A stretch of DNA of 64,000 nucleotides from Morinoia aosen (lineage: Eukaryota > Arthropoda > Malacostraca > Amphipoda > Talitridae): positions 17,998,001 to 18,062,000 of the forward strand of contig CM059563.1 of NCBI GenBank assembly GCA_030386875.1, read 5' to 3'. The notes under the pieces are model-generated. The model was not told where the DNA came from. It did not search any database and was given only the letters and a program-made list of their open reading frames with translations. The position numbers and the translations under genes are program-made. Positions 36,602 through 48,600 of this stretch are shown piece after piece. The stretch's first letter is position 1. Every line of letters begins with the position of its first letter.

Positions 36602-39600
36602 ATGTTTTCAAGAATTGTTTCATTATGTTCAAGCACTTCTTGCCCAAATGCTAAGTCAGCAATATATCAAACAATAAGTCAAAATGCTAAGAAGCTGGCC
36701 CACTCTAACATGAAGCTTTGCTCTTCAAGTTCTAGAGGTTATTCTGACAGCCCAATTGATCATGATGAGGCGAAGAAAAATGAGTTGAAAAGAAAAGTTG
36801 ATATTCAGGAAATTTTGAAGTTCAGCCATCCCCTGAGTAAAAAAGGAGCAGCTGGAATAAGTGAGGAAAAAAGCATTGCAGCTTCAAGAAAACCTTCAGC
36901 TGATATGAGCATCAAAAAGAAATTTTTTAACTTTGATCCTTCCACTGAAAGGAGCCCTGCTGGTAAGTTCTATTTTATTCATGCACTAAGCTGTCAGTTC
37001 TTTTTAACTATGAAGAGTTTGAGTTTCCAATTTTTTCAACATCCTTCAAGATTCACAGTCTAAGTAATTGGATTTAGTTTTTCAAGTTTATGTTGAAATA
37101 TTTGACTATATCAAATGAAGTTTTTTATGGTTGACTACATTTTTTCATTGTAGCTCTTGATTCTAGATTTGTTGTAATGTTTAAATGAGACAGCTAATAT
37201 TGAAGGTTTGTTTAACCTAAAGCATATGCATGGCGTATGAAATAGGTCGTGTATAAAATATTTATAGGGCTTCCAAAAGTATTGACTTGTGTTTCATGTA
37301 AGAAAATTTTTTTCAAGGTAGATTGCTTACTGAACAAAAAAATTTTTGATAGATAAAGTGTTATTGATTATGAAAATACATGAATTTTTCCTGTATGTTT
37401 TTATATGCAACAAAAAATAACTGAATTTTAATTTTAACAACACATGATTTCTGTGCAAAAATAATCACCAATAAATATACCTTAATGATCTCTAAATAGG
37501 CATTGAAACTTATTTGATTGGTAGTCACCAAGAGTAAATTTGGCCTTTTTTTATTGGTGCTACAATTAATTTAGTTTGCAATCGATTATCTTTTTAGGAT
37601 CCAAGTGCACTTATGAAAGTAAACATATGCATTCCTTTTTTTGCGTGCTCTGAACTTGTGATAGTCTTCACTCTTTATTGGTGGAGTAAGTCATTTGGGA
37701 ACTTCTGAAATTGATATTATTTGAGTTTCAGTTAGCAAGTCATTGGTTGTTGGAACACATTTACTCAATGAAACTTCAGCTGATTAAATATTACGTGACT
37801 ATAAAGGGAATGGATAATTCATGATCATTTTGATTGCATATCTCATCTTGTAGCATTAACACTTTGACTGCGATGTGCATCACCGATGGTACATGGAGGT
37901 AATTTTCATAATGCTGCTGACCGACCGGTAGTTGTAAACTCAATTTTCATAAATACTTAATCAAAGCTAAATGAAGGCACAATCTAGTTCATGTTTGGTA
38001 TTTTCAAAATATTTTACTACAATTAACATTAAATATGAGTTTGGTGTTAATTTAATATTTAGTAGTTGCAGTTGAAGTGTTAAAAAGATACCAAATGATT
38101 GTGCAGTCTTTAGTTGTGAGATCTACATGTATGTGTTATCCATTGATGATGGATGGTGTTTACATTGCTCACTGTTTGCCTTTTCTTCAGATCAGTGGGA
38201 ACAGCTCAGCAAACTCGACTACCAGAAGGTAGATGAAGGAAGCTCCCGGGTCATTTATGACATCACTGAACACATGCTTGGAATTTCTGATGACGGAAAG
38301 CCATTACAAAGTGCACCATTGGAGGCTCCCTCACGTGATGATTTGTTGTCAAGGTTCAATTTAAAAAGTAAGTTGTTGGTTGCTTAGCTTTCATGTTATA
38401 AGAAGAATTTCTGTTCTACTGATAAGAGAATTTGATATTTTTAAGTATTTTATTTTAGGTAATTTCTCCAATGTATTTTTCAGACTCAGAATCTTTTCTT
38501 CTTAGCTTGTTGCTTATTTGGTTACATGCCATATTTTCTAGATTTCATTATCATTCATTTCTTTGCTCCTTGTGCTAACCGTGCATCTTGGTGTATAGGA
38601 GGAAAATCTGGCGTTTTTGACCTGGAAGATTTGGTGGAGTTACTCTACATGGAGAATGCTCGGGACCTCGTGGCCATAAAGGTAAAAGCTTGTCTCCGTT
38701 TTTTGCAGGTTGCTCCTGACCGTGAATATTTGTATCATTATTATAGAGTGAAGAGTAAATTATATGCGTCATAATGCTGCCCATGAAGGAGGTATATTAC
38801 TGTCAGTTGCTAGTATTTAGAATTTACATATGAATTCCATTTCCCGGTTTTTCAGTGGGACTGTAAATGCTTCATCACCTTGCAGTACTATCATACCTCA
38901 TGAATGAAATTCATACTCTTGGTTATGCTCTAGTGGAAATTAATTATAAGAAAAAATTATTTAGTCCAGAGGTTGGAAGCAAAATTCATGAGAAGACTGG
39001 GCACAATATTTTATGTCCTTTATTTCAACTATGAGGTGATATGAAACATTCTTGGATATTTTTCAATAAAATAAATTGTTCATATATAAGTTTGAGTAGA
39101 TTTTTTTTTTTTTTGTGAATAGAGCCCTGACCAGGCACATGTTTCTGATCAAGATAATGATATTTTTCTTGTGGTATTGGCTGTTGAAATCTTCTGTGTT
39201 TCTGTTTCAGGTTTCTGACATTTACAGCACCAGTTATTTGGTCTAGTGTGTGGGATCCAAGTGTAGGAGCAGAAGTGGATGAATGAGGAGTCTTGTTTGC
39301 TTCATGTTGTTTCTGAGACATGTGGTTAAATAGTATTTCATAGAATCAAGGGAAATGTTAGTTTTGCTCTCTGTTGAAGGGATGCTTGAAGTTTGGGTCT
39401 AATCAGAAAGCAATTTTTGCATCATTACATAAGTTTTTCATCTGTGTGAATGTTTATTTGATGTTAGTTCTGCTTGAAAACAACTTCAAATCATGATGTG
39501 ATAGCACCCCGAAGGGTGATACTACTATTGGATCTATGGGAATTGTCACTGCCAGGAAGAAAATGTGAGGGCCTGGACTGAGAGATAGGTAGGGCTTCTT

Positions 39601-42600
39601 TTTGTGGAAATAAAATGTTTTTGTAATGTTAAGTACCCTCTTTTTTCTAGTTCACTGCTTCCCTGTTTTTCAACACCTACTACTTTTTTCTTCAACTTTG
39701 ATCTTGTTTCCTAATCTTCTTTCTTAACTTATTGTTTCTATGCCCTTTCTGTATAGATTCTGCATTCCTTTAACTCCAAACTAAATGGTGCCTTCCTCTC
39801 CTTGCATCGCTTTTGTGGTGGATATGGAGGCTTGAACAAACTAATAATCTAATCTGATCAGATGTACAATTCTCAGAATATGTTATTGATGCAAGGGAGA
39901 TGAATAAGCACTGCTTGGTTCATTTATCCTGTACAATTTAAAATTTTTGCTAATGGTTCCATTATCCTGTACAATTTAAAATTTTTGCTAATGGTTCCAT
40001 TATACAACCACTGTCATTACTCTTGCCCTTACATCAAGTTGCTGTGCTTCACAATGCACGTGGAGGAATGAACTACCACTTAACCATGAATGTTGAAAAA
40101 TGCAGTACAGTTTACATTTGAAAAAATGTAACATTTAGAACTTTTGGTAGAAGTGTATTTTCAAATCCAACATGGATGGTTAGGCCTTAAAAAAAATGAA
40201 ATGTGAATTAACTAAACGTTATTTTTGGCAAAGACCTAGAGCAAACTTGGAAAGATTAAGGAGACATTTATGATTTTTCTAGCGGAGTTCTTGTGGTTCA
40301 ATAGACATTTGATAGGATCGCAAAGGATGGTTTTCTCTTTTGTAAAATTTCTTGATGATCGCTAGTCTTGCGACAAGAATGAACCAACTTGAGTGTGGAA
40401 GGATTCATGTCATATTTTACTGCTGGGCATTATTGAAATAGTGGCAGTAAAAATTTATTACTCAAGCTAATTTTGAGAACCACTTTTAAAATGACTGACT
40501 GTATTGTACTGAAACATTTCAGATTTTCAATTTCATCTTGCTCTTCTAGTGGGGATAAAAGTCTGTTTGTATGGCTTTTATGTGCAAAAACCACTAGCAT
40601 TATTTGCTACCATTTTTCAGATTCCTGCCAAATTACATTTTGTCGACCATATGGTGATCATCACAGCCAAGTCTCAGCGGCACCTGAACGCAATGGCTGC
40701 CACAGTCCGCAAGGTCTACAATGCCAAGATGGACAAGAAGTCTGACCATGCACTCATCTTGGAAGGCCGAGACACTGATTGGGTGGCCATGGATCTTGGT
40801 GAGCAACTTGGGGCAAAGTACTAAGGTTATTATCTTTTGATATAATATCAGGGCAAAACACCAAGGTTGTTACCCTTTTAAAATTGACGAGGTGAGAATA
40901 CTTCTTTTGAGGGAGTGGCTATGGAAAAAAATTGACTTAGACAATCCTTAAAGGGCTCAAGCAAGATTCAATTTTTTTCTGTTGGGGTTTGGACAAGAAA
41001 AACTGACTAGCTCATGAACAACCTGCGTTTTAATAAATGTGCACTAGTTTCCGAATTGTTTTTTTCAAGCTCTTAATTTAGTGGGCAAAATTGTGTGTAG
41101 ATGTGCTCGTTGAGGTTCTGGTGATTTCTAGTGTTGAGGCTATAGATATTTGGTGCTGTTGTGGCCACATGAATGATCCATCTCTTCTTTGGCTGTCCTC
41201 TGGCTGGGGGAAAATGTGAGTTCTTTTATGTTACATATTTTGGATCATATGTTTAGGACCAGTTCAATACACGTTCAAAGTTTACTCATTGGTAGAAATA
41301 AAGCATGAAGAAGAAAAACAATTTCTGTCCTGGCTTATCAGTTCAACTAGAAAATCTCATTTCAAACAACTAAGCTATTTGAACGTCGAGCAAAAGTTTG
41401 AAAGTTTCCCTCTCAAGATTTCCTCTGGTCTTTACATCAAGTTGCTGTACTTTACAATGCACGTGGAGGAATGAACTACCACTCAACCATGAAACTTGAA
41501 CAGCGAGTTAGGAAGGAAATTTACAAAACGTAAAAGTTGGCAAAGAAAGTAGTAGCTGCTGGAAAAAAGGACAGCAGTGAACCGAAAAAGGTTTGTAACG
41601 AATTGAAAAAAGACTTGTTTTAATTCAACAAAAAAACCATACCTAATTATCAGTTCAGAACTTCACACTTCGTCCCTTGAGATTCCCACAGATACAACTC
41701 TTTTAGCCACCCAGAGCTATTTTTTCTCTTTTTTGTACTGAAAGAGTGTTTTGAAATGTCAATTTAATTTATTCTTTCTTATAAAAAATATTAGGCACTC
41801 CAAATAAACACGTCCGAGGCAAGATAAATACGGTTAAACTTTGTTGATCGTTTTATGACCTACCACATTTACTAATATATGTTTACCAGCTTTTATGTAC
41901 CATTGAGGTGCCATAATTCCTAATATCTTTCAAAAAGTAGAAGTTAAGCTAAATGAATTTACAAGTGAGGGTTAATGCTATTCCTGCTTGTGTGGTGTGC
42001 AGGCAACATTGCTCTCCACGTCATGTCACCTGCTGAGAGGAAGCGCGTTGATATCGAGTCGCTGTGGCTGTGTGGGCCTGAGCATGACCTCAAGGTGAGA
42101 GTTCTTGTAATGCTTGTGTACCTCCTCCAAATTATTGGGTTAGTGTGTGCATGTGCGGTTTCTTGGCCTGAGTTGCCCATTTCCCATGTAATTGAAAGTT
42201 AGTAGTTTTATTTTGGGTTTTTATGTCAAAGATGTTTTTTCTTCCTTTTTGTTGAGAAAAATTTGCTTTGGAATCGTAATTTGTGAGTGATAGCAATGTT
42301 ATCGTTTTGAACACTATGACTTAAAGACAAAAAGCCGATTATTTTGAAGGTGTTTCTTTTGCTTCATTCTTAGAACAGACTAGCTGCAACCGAAGCTTTG
42401 CGTAAATTGCTGAGGGTTAACAAGGACTTAATAGCTGACATAAGGATTGCAAAGGAAAGAAAGAATAAAGCAATAAGAAAAAACATACTGGGATGAGTCT
42501 TCTTAATTTTATCTTAAAATTTAGGGGCAGTAGAAATTATTAGAATCTGTTCTGAATTGGGCCTTGAAGTTAGGAGTAACAATAAAGGCTAATTATAATC

Positions 42601-43587
42601 ATTTCAGCTTGAAGTGGAAAACCAATAAATGTGATTTAGCTTGTTAATTTAGCCTAAAATGTTAGAGCCTGTAGAACTTGGAATACATCGCCTTTCAATG
42701 GATATATTGTGAAAGTGCGCTCAACCAAACTGCAGTTGTACCTTTAGATCAGGGCTCTCATTTTTTTTTTTTTTTTTGCCCCAAACCCCAAAAGAAATTT
42801 TATTCGAACCTCGTACACCCTGAAATAAAAATGCCAACATATTGCTAATATCCCATTATTTACCTGCACTTTTCTTGGAACCCCTGCTTTAGATTGACCC
42901 TGTGTGTTTTTAATGAGCGAAATTTGTTGTATGTTTGTAAAAGTCTGTGCTTTGTGTAAATCCTTCAAGTGCAACCAATATTCTTCAGATATTATCTATT
43001 ATTTGTCTCTTAAGCATTTAAATTAGAAGGCTTTTTCCTTCGAAGCAGCTCTCAAGTAACTACTAAGGCTCAAGTCATGGTAGCAATGATGGCAAAAACT
43101 GCTTTTGCCCTTCTTCGTCTAATTTTAATACCTCTAAGAAAAACCTTAATAGAAAACTTTAATAAAAACAACATTAAAACCTCAATCAATGTAAAGCACT
43201 TCACCTCGTTTATTTTGTCTTTGAAGCAGCAGTGCTAAATGCCAGCACGTATAACCAAGCGAGCTCTCAATATTTACTAACTAGTTCTTGATATTAGTGC
43301 ATCTATCATTGTTACAGCTGCAGCAACACGCCGAGGTGAAGGAAGACGACCTCTTCTCGTTAGTAGATCCTATCGAAGAGCCCAAGGTTGAAGCCCAACC
43401 GTACGACATCACCAAGCTATACGACCACCCTTACAAACCAGTGTGGGCTGACGAGGTCTTGCCTGACGTCGAAGATATCAATGACGAGAACAGGAACACC
43501 TACACGGCTACATCCATTGTAGAAATCGCCCTTCGCAAGCACAATAAAGAACATGCCCGAAAATTCAGAGGCAGATTCAGGAAGTAA
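36602..43587 (+). CDS. MALSU1: MALSU1 / RsfS (Iojap) mitochondrial ribosome assembly factor, 6 coding exons
   Basis: Coding exons are 36602-36962, 38191-38367, 38599-38681, 40621-40798, 42003-42094 and 43318-43587. Phases 1, 1, 0, 1, 0 join to 386 residues plus TAA. A TTTCAG acceptor at 36541 shows that the first coding exon begins with about 60 nt of 5' UTR, so a non-coding exon lies upstream. The N-terminus (MFSRIVSLCSSTSC, Arg/Lys/Ser-rich, no acidic residue in the first 45) fits a mitochondrial presequence. Residues about 185-297 are the RsfS domain: VELLYMENARDLVAIKI, HMVIITAKSQRHLNAMA, LEGRDTDWVAMDLGNIALHV, RVDIESLWLCGPEHDL. The family binds ribosomal protein uL14 (L14) of the large subunit and prevents premature joining; MALSU1 does this in mitochondria. 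The protein is longer than human MALSU1 (234 aa), with about 130 extra residues before the domain and an acidic then basic tail ending KFRGRFRK. Confidence 0.92.
37860..38079. mobile_element. PiggyBac-like MITE, copy 3 (best preserved)
   Basis: A 220-bp element in intron 1 of the MALSU1-like gene. It is flanked on both sides by TTAA (37856-37859 and 38080-38083), the piggyBac target duplication. Terminal repeats are CACTTTGACTGC at the left and GCAGTTGAAGTG at the right (one mismatch when inverted). Confidence 0.8.
39922..39998. repeat. Near-perfect 38-bp tandem duplication
   Basis: ATTATCCTGTACAATTTAAA plus the following 18 bases occurs twice back to back in intron 3 of the MALSU1-like gene. 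A third start (ATTATAC) follows. Confidence 0.9.
40028..40096. repeat. Dispersed duplicate segment, copy 1
   Basis: About 70 bp (CTTACATCAAGTTGCTGTGC through CCATGAATGTTGAA) recurs at 41432-41500 with a handful of changes. Both copies sit in introns of the MALSU1-like gene (introns 3 and 4). The shared GGAGGAATGAACTACCACT has an in-frame stop in the only coding-like frame, so a decayed retrocopy or transposon fragment is likely. Confidence 0.6.
41432..41500. repeat. Dispersed duplicate segment, copy 2
   Basis: Partner of 40028-40096. The flanking sequence is unrelated. Confidence 0.6.
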
Positions 43588-43664
43588 TAGTATTCAACCA
43601 GTGGTCAGAAACCCTAATTTGAATTCCGTACGTATTCGCGGGAAGAATTGAATTGCGCGAAAAA

Positions 43665-43670
43665 AATAAA
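43665..43670 (+). promoter_or_regulatory. AATAAA polyadenylation signal for the MALSU1-like gene
   Basis: A canonical hexamer 78 nt after the stop codon. The downstream sequence is T/G-containing (GGTTTCGTGTGT near 43691), suitable for a cleavage site near 43685-43700. Confidence 0.65.
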
Positions 43671-45666
43671 TATTGGGGCTCTGAAGTAAAACGGTTTCGT
43701 GTGTATACATTTCTGCTGTTTAGGATTCACATGTAGCAGTCGAAAAGACAATGGGCAAATATTTATTCAGTATTACGTTTAAAGCAAAAGAATACAAATC
43801 TGGAAATGAACTTCAAAAGAGTGAAAAACATTCACTGGTGATAGAAATTGTAAATTAAATGATTTTCACTCTAAGTCAAGTCCCTCGCCAAACCGGCGAT
43901 CCTTCAGATAACATGAAGCTCTTCTGGCCGACAGCAGACATGAGTAAAACAGTGTAATTTCGGGCTCTGAATTGTTGTCTTATTTACCTAAGTATAATAA
44001 CTTAGCTGTGGAACTATAGCGTTGTTGATGCTATAGATCGGTCGTGCAAATCCAATTAGCGGATCACGTCTATACATGTGCAGAAGCCATGACCTGGTCA
44101 AGTATAATCTTTCTGCTAATTTTTTATCCGCACAGAGGCAGCAGGGTTTGCTTGGCTTTCTGTGGTATTGTCGGGCGAGTTAGCCTTAATTCTATGGAGA
44201 GCTAAAGGCAATAGACCTTCAAGATATTGGTGGAAATTTAGTCTGTTTTTTTGCTTGTCGCAGGCCAAGAAATGAATGGTTGTCCTCCCGCTTCATAATT
44301 TTTACAGTTTGCTCCCTGGGACGCCGGAAGCCTATCTGCGTTCTCACCTTATGGGAATATTGCATGAAGTTCTACAGAAAAAGAAATGATTGTTCCAAGT
44401 ATTGTTCACACTATTTAGTTGCCTTCATTTCTTCCCGTGCACTTCATAGCTGCCAGCTTATCATTAAAGTGCAAGTTTAAAAAAAGCTGTTCCTAAATTT
44501 TTTCAAAAATGTGTGTTATTTTAACAATTTTCAACAAAAAGTTGGTCTTGAATTTTTCCTTAAAAGTATAATAAAAAGTGAAAAAAATTGCAGCTCGAAT
44601 TTTGGGTTGAGTTTGTACGGTCTATTCCTACGATTCCGTCTCTGTGCTACATCTCTGCTATTGTTTTGAAGAAATTAGACTAACTTGATATAAATTCGAA
44701 ACGCAGTAAAATGTCCAAAATGTTTTGATCGTATTATTAGAGTTTTCAAGTCTTAGAAAAATATTCCAGCTTCATATCGTGGACGGTAATTTGATCGTAA
44801 GTACACGAGAACTGTAGGTACTCGACCATTGAACGGCTTTTTTTAGCTCGTTTTGCTCTGCTGCTCTATTCCAAAGGCCTTAGTAGTGCCAGGTACTGTG
44901 GTATGACCAATCGCCTTACTTGCCCAATAACTGGAAATTATACTACTGTGTTTCTTCGTAATATTTATTTACATTTTTAGGAAAAGAGGACCGCTTAATA
45001 ACTAAAATATACAAAGTCAAGGTTTTGAATAATCTGGCACTTTCGACAATATCCCAAATTTTGCCCTGCTTTTTGCATTGAAGTTGAATCGCAACCGCAG
45101 TGGAGGACATCTAATGCGTAGAATTGTATGCATTGCTCACGCGGAGTCTCATTGTTTTTAACTGTGAATGTGCAATCCGGAAGATAAGAATAACTCATTC
45201 AGTCCTCTCTGTAGCTCATTGTACATTACAAATATTTTAGTGCATCATACTCGTTTTATGAGCAATATAGTTTGCAAATAAAAACCAAATCCATGAATAC
45301 AAAAAATAAATCTGAATGCAAACGATATTTAAGCTCATATAAACAGTAGTTCACCCCTTGGAGGGGCCATTGGTCACCAGACGCAGACCCTAGACCTCCC
45401 ACATGACAGATGCGGTAATAATGGAGCTCGAATTACTCCACGCTACAATTGCACTAGTAGGAAAAGTTTGCTGAACAGGGCTGATACTGGCTGAGTCCCT
45501 CACTTTCATCTTGCTCATCGTTTATATTACTTCCTCTGCTGCATCAAAGAAGCGCTACTACTTGAACCAGAATGATTGTATTTAATATCCTCACGAATAA
45601 GAATCAGCAAAATTAGCCCACATGCATTTGTAAAGGCCTTTAAAACCTATGCGTAGGATTCGGGAT
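43671..45666. other. Intergenic, between convergent MALSU1-like and RNF212-like 3' ends
   Basis: AT-rich. On the minus strand an AATAAA lies near 44965-44970, about 700 nt past the RNF212-like stop. Whether it is the one used is unknown. No other gene was seen. Confidence 0.4.
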
Positions 45667-48600
45667 CTAGTTATCTACGGCACGAAAATTGTCTTGCGAC
45701 TGTGTTCCGTGACCACTGAAATTGGACAATAGAGCGGGCATCGCCTGATCGCCGTTGAGTGCAGGATTCAACCTGCACTGCTGTTTGTAGTGCTGGGCTT
45801 GATCATAGCTGGCAGGAGAACTCATGGTTTTATTTACAAAAGCTCCGTTGGGAGACACGAGAAGAGACCGCACCGTCCTGGGCGTGAAGACACCGCCGAT
45901 GCCTCCACCGCTGCCTGCCGAACGCAGGCTTCCCAGCACCGGCGTGCTGCTGGTGCTGCTGCTCGACAGATGCAGCTGGTCCATGGGGCTCGACAGATTT
46001 CGCCTGCTGTGCAGTGAGAGCGGTCTGTCGCTTCCAAAATTGAGCTTATGCTCTCTGTTGCAGTACTTTCCTATTTAAATGTTAGTCGATCATCAAGCTG
46101 TATGGTATATCTCATGCATGGCTCAACTTATGCTGTTAAAAATTAGCAAAAGCTGTTCGTGACTTGAATTAAGCATAGCTTCAGCTGAGTATCCAAGACT
46201 AATTTTTGTCCAAGAGCATGTGGTTGGCATAATATGATGTGTAATATCAAGGACCGGCACTACCAATGAAATAAGGGTCTTTGTAAAATTGTGCAACAAC
46301 TTGGAGAAATGAGCGATTAGGAGTGTCCAGTTAATGATTGATGCTGTGCTTCCAATGTAATTTCCCCCTGTTCTTTTCGTTGTACACGTAGCAAAGTCTC
46401 GGAGGAGGGTCTCTAAAAAGGTCAATTCTTTAACTAACCAACCGAAGAAAAATATAAGTACTAAAAGAAAACAGAAATATCGTACAAAATCTTTTGTACG
46501 CCGTAGTAAAAGAGCAACATTGGTGCGTTTGAAGTATATACGAGTAAGCTGGTCACACATAGGTAGGATATACCCCTGAAAAAATATAAGTATTACGACT
46601 GATCAGATTAATTATAAACAACGATCTATGAGCTTCGGGATTTCTTGTCTGAGTTAAGGTGTTTTATGGTCAATGTAGGATTTCTAAAAAGCACAAAATT
46701 TCCCAAACTAAGTAAAATTTTGCGCTCCGTCTCAATCGATTATGTTTATCAATGGCATGAACTGTTACACTCATCTGTATTGTATCTGGCCGCTGAAAAA
46801 ACAGGATCGGAATACATTGATGTGTTTCAATTATGAGGAAGTAACTGAGTGTTTCTTCCTGCTGAGAAAAAAGAAAAGTTGGTCATAATTTTTTACTCCA
46901 CCTAGAGTAACCAGGGACTATTTTCACTCCTCGTGAGAAATTTGACGCCCAGACGTCTGTTATTGGCGTTTAAAAACAGATGTAGTGTATCAACATGATT
47001 GAGATAAATTATTGTTTTTAAATGATAAATGAAAGAAGAACTGGTAAGTTAATGAAAATTATATGAATCGTGGATCCCCTAGACTGTACATCGCTTCAAA
47101 CGTAGGGGTGAAAATGGCCGAGGGCCGTGGATTGGATAAATGTCAAGTGACTCGAGCACGCGCCAGCACAACATACATGCAAGCTACCTTGTGCAAATAC
47201 CATACATCGAGTCGCCAACCCAGGCAGACCAATGCTTCTCTCTGGTAGCCATTCCATCGATGGAAAATTGAAACTTTTTGGAACTTGTGGACTTCGACTC
47301 AGTGTTTCAGAATGAGGAGACTGAGTGGTGAAAACCAGAGCGATGAAAAAATCTATTTAAAATGTTGTTTAAAAAGTATAAAAGGAATTATTGACATCAA
47401 AAAAAAGAAATGTCGAAAAGATTGATAGAAACAATTAAAGTGATATTCGCTTGTTTAGTGGTAGAGTTGAAATGAGAATGGTGAAAAATATTCGAATGGA
47501 TTTATCCATCTTATTGATCTGTTGAGAATTTAATGAAAATAAACGATTTATATACTGCCCTATAATACCACGCTAATTTTTATTTAGAATTAATCATTAT
47601 ACATCGAGGTTAAGAAAATTCTACCATGTATTTGTGCTGTGGTTAACCTGATCCCATATGAGAAGTGCGATTTTGAAACGGAGGGGGTAACCGTGACTGT
47701 GTTCTGGAGTAAGTAGAAAGGCATTTGAAAAACCAATGAACAAGATGATAGGTATCAGGCTTGATTTGAATAAAGCATCCTTTTTTTAAGTTCAACTGAG
47801 CCTGAGGCTATGGAGTGACTTACTCCTGGTTACCTTGGCGAGGGCGTGCGGGTGCCGTACGGACTGCGGTGCCTTGACTCGCTCCCCCGAAATCCTGGCG
47901 ATGCAACAAGAAATTCAAGAAATTATCTTTAGCAGAGCATTTGAGTCATGGTTTTCAAGAGCTCTTTTTGTATAGACATTAAAAGTCACAGTATTGGGGT
48001 GGATGAAATATTATAAAGGTAACGACTTAAGACGTTTTGTCTAAGTTACTAATGATAAAGAAACGATCAAATTATGACCCTGAATATTTAAAGACAAATA
48101 TTTTTGACTAATAAAAACAACAATCCTTGTTCGTGGAGATCTGACTGATTTTACTTATCGAATACTAACAGAAGCACAATGCCCCCTAAAATTTGACGTA
48201 GTAATTTCATTTCTTGTAATTTTTTCTACATTTGGAAAAGCCTGGTGCCTAAGTTTACAGCAGGAGTATATTTAGGCAATTGGGGTGGTGAACATAGCTG
48301 CACCTACAGAACATACGCTGGACGCAAGAGACTAAAGAAAACCAATCCTTCAATAACCGAATCGGACAGTAGGAAGAAATTACTGTACGATTTATTATAA
48401 AAAGAGGTCCGTCTGTTACCTAGTTAATGGTGCGTGCTAAAACTTCGGTGTCCGTGAACTGCTTATTTTTTTATTTTTTTGCTACCCATTGTTAAGGGCT
48501 AAGTGAGATCATAACTTTCAAGCCTTATAGTAATAATTTACGAAATTTTTTCTCTTTGAACGCAAAATTTTTAGTGAGACTTCGCTCGAATACAAATTTA

